Shown here piece after piece: positions 37,801-49,303 of a stretch of DNA of 64,000 bases. Position numbers and translations under genes: made by a program. Source of the stretch: Stictocephala bisonia (lineage: Eukaryota; Arthropoda; Insecta; Hemiptera; Membracidae); NCBI GenBank assembly GCA_035578905.1, contig JAQJVL010000155.1, positions 434,001 through 498,000 of the forward strand. Reading direction: 5' to 3'. Position 1 is the first letter of the stretch. Each line of letters starts with the position of its first letter. The notes beneath the pieces were generated by a model that did no database searches, was not told the DNA's origin, and worked only from the letters and a program-made list of their open reading frames with translations.

Positions 37801-38118
37801 ATACATCCATACGTGTATGGGTGGGTGGGTAAGTCATTACAACCGTGCGTGTATGGATGGGTGGGTGATTCATTATACCAGACGTGTATGGGTAGGTGGG
37901 TGATTCATTACACCGTACGTGTATAGGTTGGTGGTGAGTCATTACAACCGTACGTGTGTGGGTGGGTGGGTGAGTCATTACAACCGTGCGTGTGCGTGTA
38001 CGGGTGGGTGTGTGATTCATTTCACCGTACGTGTATGGGTGGTCAAGTGAGTCATTAATAGCATACGTGTACGATTGGGTGGGTGAATCATTGTCAATGT
38101 ACATGTGTTGATGAGTAG
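37801..38118 (+). repeat. G-rich minisatellite, about 9 units
   Basis: Units of about 35 bases, such as CATTACAACCGTACGTGTGT followed by GGGTGGGTGGGTGAGT. Same family as 17262-18265 but with CATTACAACC instead of CAATACCACT. The long minus-strand frame (37799-38167) is repeat-derived. Confidence 0.92.
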
Positions 38119-38517
38119 GTGAGTCAACTAGGGTGGTATGAGTTGTTTTTATAAACGTTAATTTCAATGTCAGTCAGAATTACAGTTGCATATTTCATAG
38201 TAATTAATTGATAATCTTTAATTTGAATGTAAATTACATTGAACAATCGTTTAGCAACATTATATAAGTGTAAATAAAAAAGTTTTTCTATTTAATTTTC
38301 TATTACTGTTTTTAACAAATATTAATAACTGTACTAATATAATCAATGACACATTACTAATACTCATAAATACCAATAGGGGGTTTCCGGTGCTTTAAAA
38401 TTTAAATAATTAATTAATGGAACAAAATTTGTATAAACCAAAAGTACAAAAAAGTATAAAAAAAAGTAAAATGTATTGTAATCAACAGACGTATTTTTAT
38501 ATGTTGGTACTTGTGTG

Positions 38518-38925
38518 TGTGTCTGCAGTACATAGCCAGTAGGCGTATCTCAGTGGCACTCACAACTCTGCCGGTGGTTTATGAATCTTCCCTTCTCATC
38601 AGTGACGCCTCATTTAGTCCAATGATTGCTCCACTCTTGCCTTAATAACATCATTACTAATATTTATGGTCATACGATACTTGTAGACTTGTAAAGCTCA
38701 ATTCTCTTGTTCTATTTTTGATACACATAGAGCGTGTGTCTGCCGTACATAGCCAGTAGGCGTATCTCAGTGGCACTCACAACTCTGCCGGTGGTTTATG
38801 AATCTTCCCTTCACATCAGTGACGCCTCATTTAGTCCAATGATTGCTCCACTCTTGCCTTAATAACATCATTACTAATATTTATGGTCATACGAGCCTTG
38901 TTGACTTGTAAGGTTCAACTCCCTT
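38518..38925 (+). repeat. 214-bp satellite, two tandem copies
   Basis: AGGCGTATCTCAGTGGCACT recurs at 38541 and 38758 (217 bases apart). The reverse complement of this unit makes the seven-copy array at 52990-54482. Copies here are very similar (both contain TGCCGGTGGTTTATGAATCT). Non-coding. Confidence 0.93.
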
Positions 38926-39186
38926 ACTCGAGTTTTGAAGTAGTATGGACCAAACTTCCTAGTACTTGATAGATAAATTTATTTACAGCCAAATATTGTA
39001 GTAAGATATGAAAATATATTTTAATTACGTTTAATTATTACTATATATTTACTAATCCTTAAGACTTCAATTTATTCATCATTATGCTACATTAATAATA
39101 ATCTATTTTTTTAATAAAGTAAGAACAATTAAAGAAAATAGTGTTAGACGTTCAGATTACACTACCCCGAGCACTTACATTAAAAA

Positions 39187-39231
<45 letters not shown>

Positions 39232-39404
39232 CTATAAAAACATGGGAACTAATTATTTTTTTATATGATTAAAAAGTATCTAAAACAGCTTTTGAACAGT
39301 TTCGGATTTTATTAAATAATTTTCAGTAAATAATTTTTTTAAAAGAAAACAATTTAATTTTTATTTGCTGGTATTTTGTTTGTTTATTGTTTATTGTTTA
39401 TTCA
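38926..39404. other. Gene-free stretch with (CA)n
   Basis: A (CA)n microsatellite occupies 39190-39231, preceded by an A-run. Nothing else is seen. Confidence 0.7.
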
Positions 39405-39668
39405 TAAGACGCCGATCGTCAAAATATGGGCGAATATGGATTTCGAATGAGTGTGATGAGTGTAGATGAGTGAATGTAGTCATTGTTACAAACTAAGGCC
39501 GACTATTCCTTAGAAAGTGTCATTAATTAATAGCCCAATGACAAATGAACAGCCGGTGGTTATCAGCTGATCCTTCTCAAAATGTATTGACTCTGATTGG
39601 GATCGAACTGAGAACCTTTAGCACATGAAGCTGGGATTGAACCAACTACGCTACCGACCAATTTGTCA
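39405..39668 (-). mobile_element. Family A, copy 3, with a different tRNA-like head
   Basis: On the minus strand the body and 3' end (TTGGGCTATTAATTAATGAC ... GACGATCGGCGTCTTA, then AATAAACAATAAAC) match family A. The upstream part does not. It carries its own tRNA-like promoter, with a GGTAGCGTAGTTGG A-box region and a perfect B box GTTCGATCC (39600-39608). This looks like a tRNA-derived SINE sharing only the 3' body with copies 1, 2 and 5. Confidence 0.6.
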
Positions 39669-40224
39669 AACAATTTGTCTAACATGCAACATATTATTTG
39701 TTCCAAAAGTATCAAGAAAAATTAAAAATTCACATAATCGTGCTTGAATTGAATCGAGTGTTCATAATTAGTTCGTCTACCTGCACATTTCTTCGCCAAT
39801 TAATAAACCCAAATTAACTAGGCACTGAATTTTGTAAGGTACGATTTAATTTAAAGACAGCTTGATTGTATTTGTGTGACTTAGTTATATCTTTTATAGC
39901 ACTAAATATTTTTAGTTGTAATTGTCGTGTCATATATGTACAAGTATCAAAAAAATTGTTGCTATACATTTACGACTTAAAATTTAAATCAAACCAAATC
40001 AAACAAACTTCTAAATACGTTTAATAATTGACCAAATCGTGAAAATACATACACACATAACAAACATGTAGATACACATTTACACAACTGATCATTAAGG
40101 TGATATATTTTCTGATTTTTTTACAATTACGAGTTCTGTACGAGTAAAGTCGGAAGATTATACTACGAACTCAACTACCAGTTAGTAGAGTCTAATTTAC
40201 TACTACAATTACTAGTTTACAATT

Positions 40225-40310
40225 ACTAGTTTCACTACTTTTACAACAGACTGGAGACCTGACTGTTTTACTCCACTCCAGCTTACTCCAGGATATCCAG
40301 TGAGATATTT
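40225..40310 (-). mobile_element. Interspersed repeat family G, copy 2
   Basis: CTTTTACAACAGACTGGAGA and CTCCAGGATATC are the reverse complement of words in 27352-27452. Confidence 0.55.
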
Positions 40311-40856
40311 CACATGGAATTTCCTTCACTCTAAACATTTACTTTTATATGAAAACTATTAAAAGTGTTAATAATATGCCATGATGAGGATGTTACAAAC
40401 TAACTTTATACCTTCATGAATACACCTTTGTAGTTAATGTGAGGTTCTTCAAAGCTTTTATAATGGGGTAAGAATGTGAACGATACTTTCAACCCTTTCT
40501 ATAGCAAAAGATTTGTTTTTACCACACAAGAAATACTAAATTTTTCCAAAGGATTGCCATGTGGGGGTTTTTATGAGGTTTTCCGACGAAATTAGTAGCT
40601 GATTTGGGAAAACTTTTTTTATGTTAAGTAGTATTATTTTGCTTGATACATCACTTTTAAGTCATTGTACATTTTCTACTCTATAATGAAATATTCCCAA
40701 AAAATCAATAAACATAATTAATATGACTAAAGTTACTTTATTCTAATTTTCTATCCCATTATACAAATATAATGACTTACAAGTAACAATTTGTCCATAT
40801 ATTGCATAGTGAAAATACATTCGTTATCATTTAAAAATATGATAAGATCACTTATA

Positions 40857-40896
40857 AATACAATTGCATTGTTTCAATTAACAATGCAATTGTATT
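40857..40896. repeat. Perfect hairpin, 17-bp stem, 6-base loop
   Basis: AATACAATTGCATTGTT (40857-40873) and its exact reverse complement (40880-40896) flank TCAATT. Confidence 0.9.
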
Positions 40897-42139
40897 CAAT
40901 ACATTGATTTTTTGAAGCAAAATTCATAAACGAGATAAATATTTTCAGATAAGCAAGACAATCTGCTTTTATTTAAATAACCCATTGACCTATTAGTTTA
41001 TTTTCTCTGCGCAGTTAGTGCGAATAAATAGTTTAATAGCTATTAAAACAAGTAAAATATAAGGATTTGGGGAAAAAATCATAAAAATGCAATTTTCAAA
41101 GTAGAGCGAAACTGTTATGACTTTATTTTTACAATAAAATAGTCTTCAAAAATATATACTTTATGTGTACCTAAAAACTAGTTATAGTAATGAAATATTT
41201 TTTTATTTTTATAAAATTTGAAAGTAATTGTATATATATTTTGTAAGCAATTAAAAGGCATTACTGAGTTGCTGTAGTTTGGTTGACAGTTTGATTCTCT
41301 ACAAGAAAATATTATAGTTTATAAATAATATTTTTAAATCATCACACGACAAAAGGTTCTTTTCTAAACCGATGTAAAATTCGTCATTTTTACTTTACCC
41401 AAATGTACTAAACAATGTTTACCTAGAACTACAGAAAGATAAAACTTGAGTGAGAGTTGAAAAATATAAGATAAACTTTATAATACACAAATATAATAAA
41501 AATAGAAACTCACACTAATGATAGGTCTAATCCTTTAGTCATAGACCCACCATGACTAATAACAAAGCAATTCCACTCGTCTGCTTATTTTTACAATCAA
41601 AAACTGAAAGCTAAATTTGATTTTGAAACAAACCAGCTGATTGTTACAAAGCTGACAAGGAAATGAAAGCAGCATTTGAAGCACATAGAGTAATTATTGT
41701 CATACACATCGTAGTTTGGCGCAAGATATTGCCAATTTGCGATGTATATTTAGGTTTTAAAACGATCAAGTGGTAGCTCATATATTTTTTTAACAATATT
41801 TAGGTCTTCACTGATAGTTTTTATTAATATTTTTTAACCATTTTATGCAATAGTTTTTTTTTTTTTACGCATTGTTACCATGCCGTAACAGTTCCGTGAT
41901 AGCAATGTTGAGCTCAGATCGTCCATCACGGAACGGTTCCGTGAAAATGGGCCAATAGTAATCTTTATTAATATAAAGGACAACACTGTACTACCAAAGT
42001 AAACTAAGTCTACCATTAGACTGACGACTTGACATTAGACATTGACATAAGAGTTCTTTGTTGTAAGAAGTTATTATTACAAAAGTAGATATAGTAATTT
42101 AAACATATGCTAAGTTAATATACGTCAAACCGCGTAATG

Positions 42140-42312
42140 AAAATGGTATTGGAATTTTGGTGTAAATGAGATTATAAAAAGTGTGGTGTATCTAGGGCGG
42201 GTGCCAAGATTACAGGACAAGGGCTACTTGGGGCTGGCTGTTTGGCTGATACCCAACCGCCTCACGTACCGGCCCAATCAATAGCTTCCAGCAGTATACG
42301 TAAATATGTAAA
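42140..42312 (-). mobile_element. Interspersed repeat family H, copy 2
   Basis: Inverted, almost identical copy of 29508-29690. Over the central ~140 bases I see very few differences, so this is a recent duplication or insertion. The minus-strand open frame at 42210-42506 begins in it and is not credible. Confidence 0.85.
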
Positions 42313-43726
42313 AGAATCAGAGCAAAGTTCTGACGAAAATCGAACTCACCAATGGGTTCTATATAGGCATTATTATATATCTGTATTAAAATGTGATAAA
42401 ATGTTAAACGAAGCATTTTAATTTTATAATTGCTAAGTAATGAATCAAAATTAATTAGGATTAAAGCTGAGAAGAATTGTGTCCAATTAAAAAAGTGTAT
42501 ATGCAATAATGATGTAGTTGCTTGATATATACTTTCACTCAGTTATACATAGACGTCTGACTGTGAGGAGATATATTTAATTTTTAGATTCGGTATATGT
42601 TTTGAACAAATTATTTGAAAATCAAATAAAATAGACGAATTTCTAGTTTTTCTTGCAGTTAAAAAAGTAGATGTACCTTGTTAAAAGTTATACAAAACTG
42701 CACATACCACTAAAAACTAAATAAATACAATACCGTTATGTTTGCTTATCATATCTGTTCGCTTTTAACGTACTCGAGTTGGTGTGTAGTCCTGTTGCAT
42801 CACTTATTTTATTTAATCGGTGATTTCATTTGTGTTATAATCTCATTTTCTATATTTAATGTCAGTTCTGATGCAACCACTAATTATTTGCCATATATAA
42901 ATTGAGATTTTCTCATTTTCAGTAAATAGCAGCAATAAGTTCCATAAGCTTCAATATATTTGGTCGTTTTTCATCTGAAGGTAGACCAAATAACTTTGGC
43001 CTTAAGGATTCACTCAAAGCAAAACGACAATTTTTAAATATCTCATATCGTAATAATAGAATTACTATACAAATACTTTATCAGTCAGATGGGTCAATAT
43101 GGAGATAATCTAAGTTGACTGAGTTTTAGTTTTCTTTTATATTATGAAGTGAATCCGCACATCTATTGCGTATTTCTACTAATTAATCAACTTTATAAGC
43201 TTTATAAAGTCATATTGACAAACACAACAAAAAACAGACCTTTTTAAGGCAACAGTCTGCCATTTCGTGTATGTATTTGTTTGTTTGTGCAACGATTAGC
43301 CTACAGCCAACGCGTTGGTCATTTTCGTTACATTTGACAATTGGATACTTTTTTCATTTCTTTATTACAAAGTCATTATTTATTAATTTGCTAATTATTA
43401 ATTACAAAATTTAAATGAAAAACATTGCCTCGTTCAAACGCCCAATTATTTATGCCTCATTCAACATTTTAAATGTTCCCTCTCCAGTGTTACGCATATA
43501 ATTGTGCCATCTGCCAATTTTATGCCAACAACTGGTTAGCATTGTAAAATACTTGTAACGCCAAAAAGCGTTATAAACGAATCTTTAACGCCTATCGTTG
43601 GGTTACTTATGGTTGAATTAGTTAACTTATTGATGTGACGAACTTATTAATGTGAAGGTATGATGGTGCAATATGTCAAGATATTCCATGTGATGAATGA
43701 CGTGTACGGGTATCCATCTGTGATAT
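42313..43726. other. Gene-free AT-rich stretch
   Basis: Nothing recognised. Confidence 0.45.
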
Positions 43727-43857
43727 TTACCCACCCGCCACCTTTACACGCACAGTGGTATTGATCCACCCACCTACCGAAACACGTATAGTGGTATTGA
43801 CCCACCCATCCACCCATACATGTACAATGGTATTGACCCACCCATGCACCAACATTG
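43727..43857 (-). repeat. G-rich minisatellite, about 3.5 units, minus orientation
   Basis: On the minus strand, CAATACCATTGTACATGTAT followed by GGGTGGATGGGTGGGT. Same family as 17262-18265, here inverted. Confidence 0.88.
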
Positions 43858-43866
43858 TTATCTTGA

Positions 43867-43921
43867 ACGGTACTAACCTAACCTACCCTAAGCTAACCCA
43901 AACCAACCTAACCTAACCTAA
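43867..43921 (+). repeat. Interstitial telomere-like (AACCT)n tract
   Basis: ACTAACCTAACCTACCCTAA and AACCAACCTAACCTAACC form a degenerate AACCT run of about 55 bases, the complement of the insect-type TTAGG telomere repeat. It lies ten bases from the minisatellite. Confidence 0.65.
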
Positions 43922-46454
43922 ATCTTCGGTAGTTATCTCTGCTTCTGGTATCATACACATATATGTCTCGAATACTAGTTATGACACATTTTCTATACAA
44001 AAAAAGACTTCCGGATCACCTTTTTGCCATTTGAACGTTCTCAACAGCTCCACAGCTCTACGCTATTGGCGATACAAATCAACCCCTAATATGCTATCAT
44101 CAGTACCAGCTTAAAGATGTTCTTGGCTATTGGATCAAGACATATATGCATAAGAACAATTTAGTTACATCACACTAACGATGAGTTACCTAATTTTTTT
44201 CTAATTGCTTACAATAAAAATTGTAAATTTTCTCAAATATATTTTTTGTTATTACCAATAGAAAAAAAATTGCAGAAGAGTTAATTCCCAAGCATGACAT
44301 TTTAATTGAAATAGAGATTGAAATGTATTTAAGTTAAGTCTTAACTCCTGGTCTGTTCACTTTGGTGTTCATACGATAGCCAATTTTTAATAAAACTATT
44401 TGAAATTCAGAAAAAAAATTAAGAGGCTAAAGTTGTATTTTTTACAAAAATTATTTTTTGACTATGAGTCTTTCATAAAATTTGAAATGTCGTCAATCGT
44501 GTTACAATAAAGCTCAAAAACGTAATCATGCATGGTCAAGTCTTAATTTTTTCAATAACTTTTCGTTATAAGGCCATTTTTAGTAAATTTCAAAACAAAA
44601 ATCTTAATATTAAATAAAAGGCAAAGTCTGATTGTTCAAAAGAAAGAAAAAACTATAACATACAGTCATAAAGGTCTGTCTATGGCCTTAAGGTTGTGCT
44701 CGAAGTCTTTTAATTTATAAAAATACCCAGAGAGTAAACCTAGATACGAATACACCTAAGTAATAAAAATATTCAGTTGTATTTAAGCAGATATTCGATT
44801 TCCACATTGTACTGTTTTATAGTAAAGCCAATCTTCAAGCTAAATAAGTCTGAGCAGTTATTAAAGTCAATATTGACGGATTTATAATTCCAAATCAAGA
44901 GAATAATCGAGGGAGATTAACCTAGCTTTACGATCACTTTACTAAATTATTATTGATGTATACAACTGAAGAAAAAATAGATTCGAAATAATATAAGTCT
45001 CAGACATGTGCCGGGGGGGGGGCACTAATTTGATTATAAATAAAATTGAGTTTGAATACAACATACTAATTCATAATGATGGTGAATGGGTAATAGGATA
45101 TTGCTTTTAATTTTAAAAATCTACCACAAGAGTGTTTCATATATTAATTCGCAACTGGATAAGCATGCAGTCAGTTGGATTAGATTTTCAGTTAAATTTT
45201 TAAAAATTGCAAAATAATTAATTCCCAATAATTGTGAAATCTTTTAATTTTTTTATCAAGCTCTTTTGGTTTAGTTGCTTTGTTCAACTTTTTCTGCGAA
45301 GTAAGCTGCACAACAAGATTTTAACGGCAAGATTATTTTTGTTTCGTTCAGTTTATAGCCTCCTTACAATACAAATATATTTAATAGTGTACAGTATGTT
45401 TAATGCGTACAACCTAAGGGAGGTGGTTCTTCTATACCTCAACGTTGCACAACGAAGCACACTGAAGCGAAGTTTAATCAGCAGTGTTTTGTTGTGCTGA
45501 TGGAGCTGATTTTCCTCGTTATGAAGTAGATTGATTTAATTTTCGTCTGAAGTAAAACAACGTAAGTTATTTAACCTGATTCATTCTGTACCGACCGCTC
45601 AAAGCAACTCAATTCTAGGGCAGGAGAACCAAGAATTTAAGGACTATTTTCTCTCTACGAGTAATGTTTAGTTTTCATTTAACAATACTAGATAAGAAAA
45701 TACAAATTATTATCTTAAAGTTGATAGGTGACATGAAACCACATATAATATATTAAGAAGAATATTGCAATAAAATTAAAAATAACTAAAACCGAACTCA
45801 TGAAATATTCCACTTTAGTACGTAAATATAATTTATTTTTGGTTTATGATTTATTTATGAAATTTTAATATTCTACATGAGCTTTAAAATATATTTTTAA
45901 TTATTTTTATTTATTTATTTAGTCACTATTAACGGATTCTTGATGTCTAAGCCCCATTTCGGTTCAATTTCTGTACTATAATGTCTAAGATTTGTTTTGG
46001 ATAGTATTTTTTTGAGTTTTAGAGAGTGATTTTCTACTATAAATAATAGTTAACTTAAAGACAGTTGCAAATGTTTAACAACGAGCTTAATTTTTACATG
46101 TTTCAAGGATTGATCGTTGTATAATTTCATCGAGCTATTTGATGTAAAATATTATGTTTACCATTCCATAGTTCACATTCCAGGCTTTAGGAACTGTATT
46201 GAAACATGGCATACTACAGTATGTTTTATTTTTTATTAATTTATTTATGTTTTTATGATATTTGTAAATTTTATTTTCAACTATTTCCCTAAGGATTTAA
46301 ATATGCATATGGGTAGTTAAATTGTCTCGGAGTCATCGTTAAATAGTAGATAACTGACTATTATAGTATCGACGCAGTGTTGAGTTGATCCATGTTATTT
46401 AATCCATTCATTTTCACCAATCCTAGATTACTTTTAATCAGATACATTTAAATT
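43922..46454. other. Gene-free AT-rich stretch
   Basis: Nothing recognised except a G-run at 45012-45020. The plus-strand frame 45234-45500 has no domain. Confidence 0.45.
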
Positions 46455-46660
46455 GGAGAGCCAGTGGCGGGGGAGTCTAAGGCGTCAGGACTCCGCCTAA
46501 GAAATATTGGAGGTTCCAATCCGGGCTTTGATTGTTAGATTTATTTTTAATGTTAACCTTGTACTTTCCCCCTTACTCTATCTTATGTTCCCGTACAGAT
46601 CTACCCATAATAAGCTAGAAAAGGAGATCGGTATATCCTTAAAAAAAATAATAATAATAA
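46455..46660 (+). mobile_element. tRNA-derived SINE B, copy 2
   Basis: The A-box region AGTGGCGGGGGAGTCTAAGG (from 46463) and B-box-like GGTTCCAATCC (46512-46522, one change from GGTTCGAATCC) are tRNA-Leu/Ser-like. A body shared with 10126-10283 (AACCTTGTACTTT, CTTACTCTATCT) follows. The 3' end is TATCCTTAAAAAAAATAATA. This is the most complete copy. Confidence 0.78.
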
Positions 46661-47211
46661 AATAGTGATGGACCCATTACCCCTTGTCTTGCACCAATTT
46701 CGTTTAAAATAATTAAAAAATTTCCTTTTACGTTTTCGTTTTTATATAGAGTCAATTAGTGTTTCGTATAAAAAGTAAAGTTTTGAGGTCCAAGCTTTCT
46801 TCTATTAAAGTTTGGAAGATAACGTCTTGGTCAAAAGGACCATTTGCCATATAAAAGTAAAATTCGTAACATCGATTTAACGTCTAAAATAACATCTATT
46901 TTAGATCTTTTGATGTGTTAGGATATTCTAATTTGTTCTGAACAAGAACTCTTTTATCTGATTTTTTATACCTATGAATTGTTTATATATTATATTTGAA
47001 GATAGATCATACTAAAGATATTACCGTTTTTACATCCAATCTAAAAATGATAAACCAAAAACTCTTCGCGTTCCAGTTTTCAATATTCAAATACTGAATT
47101 AAGACTATGCATTAGTAAAAATCGTCTGTTATAAGTATCATTTTGGGGGCACTACTATTTATTTGATAATCATATTCAGTACAAGTGAACGTCACACAAC
47201 ACAAATCTATT
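46661..47211. other. Gene-free AT-rich stretch
   Basis: Nothing recognised. Confidence 0.4.
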
Positions 47212-47304
47212 ACAATATAAGCACAAAATGCAAAAATATATTACAATATAAGCACAAAATGCACAAATATATTACAATACAAGTACAAAATGCAAAAATA
47301 TTAT
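47212..47304. repeat. ~32-bp tandem repeat, three units
   Basis: Three copies of TTACAATATAAGCACAAAAT followed by GCAAAAATATA lie immediately beyond the 3' side of the Penelope-like remnant. Confidence 0.88.
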
Positions 47305-47313
47305 GGTGATCGA

Positions 47314-47342
47314 TTTCGGTGAAGCACGCTCACCTTCCTCAG
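47314..47342 (-). ncRNA. Degenerate hammerhead-like core beside the Penelope remnant (candidate)
   Basis: On the minus strand CTGAGGA (47342-47336) is followed by a GGTGA/TCACC stem and GAAA (47317-47314). Penelope-like elements are known to carry hammerhead motifs in their terminal regions. Here the core has G in place of the U of CUGAUGA, so it would probably not cleave. Confidence 0.35.
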
Positions 47343-47519
47343 ACCAGAGGGATTCCTAACAAAACAATGGAAAATGGTGTTCAAAAACTCAATTTATAGG
47401 CCTATGATCACGTGACCTCGTTGGCTTGAATCGTCAAAATGGTGGCTGCTGTGATATTATTGGCTAATCGTTATTGGCAGTTACTTCTGTTCTTTTAATC
47501 GCTTAAAATACAATATTAA

Positions 47520-48400
47520 AACCTATTTCGGAATTAAAATTAACATGTTTATTTATTAGTTTATCACGATCCTTACATTTTTCTTTAAAGATAAATAACT
47601 CTTCCCATGCATTCATAATCCTACCCTTATTAAAAACTTTTAGAATACTGTACCTACATTTTCATCTATTTTTTTCAAACTGTGAGTATAATTCAGAAGA
47701 AGTTTTGTTACATTAGATCTTTCAGGTTTCTTATTTTTTAAAGCACAAACGTGGTTTTTATATCTTTTGTTAAAAGTTACATTCTGACCTATGTAAAACA
47801 TATTACAAGCATTACAGTTAATCCTATATATTTCTAAATTATTCAATTTATCTTCACTTTCAATATTCGGGTGTAAAATATTGGACATAGTATCACGAGT
47901 CTTATAAGCTATTGATAAATTTAATTTCTTAAATCTATCAGCAACTCTTTGCGTAAATAGTCCATTATACTGGAGGGATACATACTTATTTTATTCTTTA
48001 TAGGATTTTTCTCTTTTAAGTGTTGTTCGTTTATCGTCTCGAATTTTATTTTTTATTTTCTTTTTTATTCTACTTCCAATTTCATCAATTATTGATTCCT
48101 TGTATCCATCTCATCCTAATATTTATTGGTAAGATCACCTTTTAGTTTTGGAATTTATTTTCCTTGATAAAATATTCGGTTTTACTAACATAATCTTCTT
48201 TTTTTAAGAATTACAATTGTGTTGCTCTTATTCGCTTTAACTGCAACTAGATCTTCGTCCTGTAATTTCTGTTTTACATCTAAACAAACTTTAAAATTTA
48301 GAACCTGTTTTAAATCATTAGTTTGGACCTTCACTGTGTTGCATATTTCTGCAAAAACATTGGTATAATACGGATTGGTACTGTATTTGTACCAACACGT
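47520..48400 (-). pseudogene. Penelope-like element, internally deleted, GIY-YIG domain retained
   Basis: Penelope-like retroelements encode a reverse transcriptase followed by a GIY-YIG endonuclease. On the minus strand, an N-terminal piece (about 48370-48210) contains LVAVKANKSNTIVILKK, matching the DIVI..ADKGN..V.L segment upstream of the RT core. The RT core itself is missing. The reading then resumes with the lysine-rich post-RT linker (about 48110-48000) and an open stretch at 47990-47640 with RFKKLNLSIAYKTRDTMSN. This continues into the GIY-YIG module: IYRINCNACNMFYIGQ, then KRYKNHVCALK and NVTKLLLNYTHS. After the stop near 47640 a frame change leads to further PLE-like C-terminal sequence (to about 47520). 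Several stops and frameshifts occur upstream. The element is dead; the family identity is strong. Confidence 0.82.
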
Positions 48401-48791
48401 ATTATGATAATTAAAAAACTATAGTCATATTGTAAGTGATGACAACTTTGGAGAATGAGCTGATCTACACTTCATTTTGACAAGATAACATCATTTTTGT
48501 AAATTATTAAACAAGATAACTAATGGGAACTATCAGCATTTGAAGTTTTATAGGCACAAATTATTAAATATGTTGTCATTTATTGTAGTATAAATATGAA
48601 TTTATATTTCAATACGATAAATATACTATTTATTTATTTATAGTTGTTCTTATTATTTTATTTCTACAACACCAACAATATTTAACGTGTACATTCAATT
48701 CGGGCTGTAAATACTAATAAAACTGATTAAAAGAGAGTACATATATTTTTATAAAAGGAACATGGAGTTAGGGACAGTTATAAGCCATTTA
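48401..48791. other. Gene-free AT-rich stretch
   Basis: Nothing recognised. Confidence 0.4.
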
Positions 48792-48928
48792 TAATGGTAA
48801 ACGCTGCACATCTATAGCCCAGGATCTGGAAGGTTTCCAGTGAGGTTCATGAGGTTGGCTTGAGTGCAACTCTATTCAGACTTCAGAACAAAACTGTGAC
48901 AGCAATTCTTTTCTGTAAGTAGTAAACT
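48792..48928 (+). mobile_element. Interspersed repeat family C, copy 2
   Basis: Collinear with 37090-37227. It again lies upstream of a G-rich minisatellite array, here only about 130 bases away. Confidence 0.6.
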
Positions 48929-49055
48929 GGCAGTAAGGAGTATTCATTTGAATTTGTCACCGATTCCAACAATTCAGAGTACGCTGGAAATGGGAACGTT
49001 AAATATTTCAACATTATTTTTATATTATATTGCAAGATTACATTATTGATAGCCC

Positions 49056-49303
49056 TGTACGTATGAGTGGGAGGGTCAATACCACTATACGTTCATGGGA
49101 GGGTGGGTGGATCAATTTCACTATACGTTCGTGGGAGGGTGGGTGGATCAATTTCATTGTACGTTCATGGGAGGGTGGGTGGATCAATACAACTGTACGT
49201 TCATAGGAGGGTGGATGTATCAATTTCACTTTACATTCATGGAAGGGTGGGTGGATCATTTTCACTGTACGTTCATGGGAGGGTGGGTGGATCAATACTG
49301 GTA
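49056..49303 (+). repeat. G-rich minisatellite, about 7 units of 36 bp
   Basis: Units such as ATCAATTTCACTATACGTTC followed by ATGGGAGGGTGGGTGG. This local subfamily has ACGTTCATGGGAGGG instead of ACGTGTATGGGTGGG. A 36-base unit keeps three frames open on both strands, giving false proteins. Confidence 0.93.

Larger units (their letters stand above)
39669..42139. other. Gene-free AT-rich stretch
   Basis: It contains a family G copy (40225-40310, inverted) and a perfect hairpin (40857-40896). A small GC-richer inverted repeat (GTTCCGTGAT at 41891-41900 against ATCACGGAAC at 41935-41944) is also present. No gene is seen. Confidence 0.5.

Noticed and set aside
45234..45500. 88-codon plus-strand frame rich in Phe/Leu/Tyr
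   Set aside because: Composition is that expected from AT-rich non-coding DNA, with no motif or start context.
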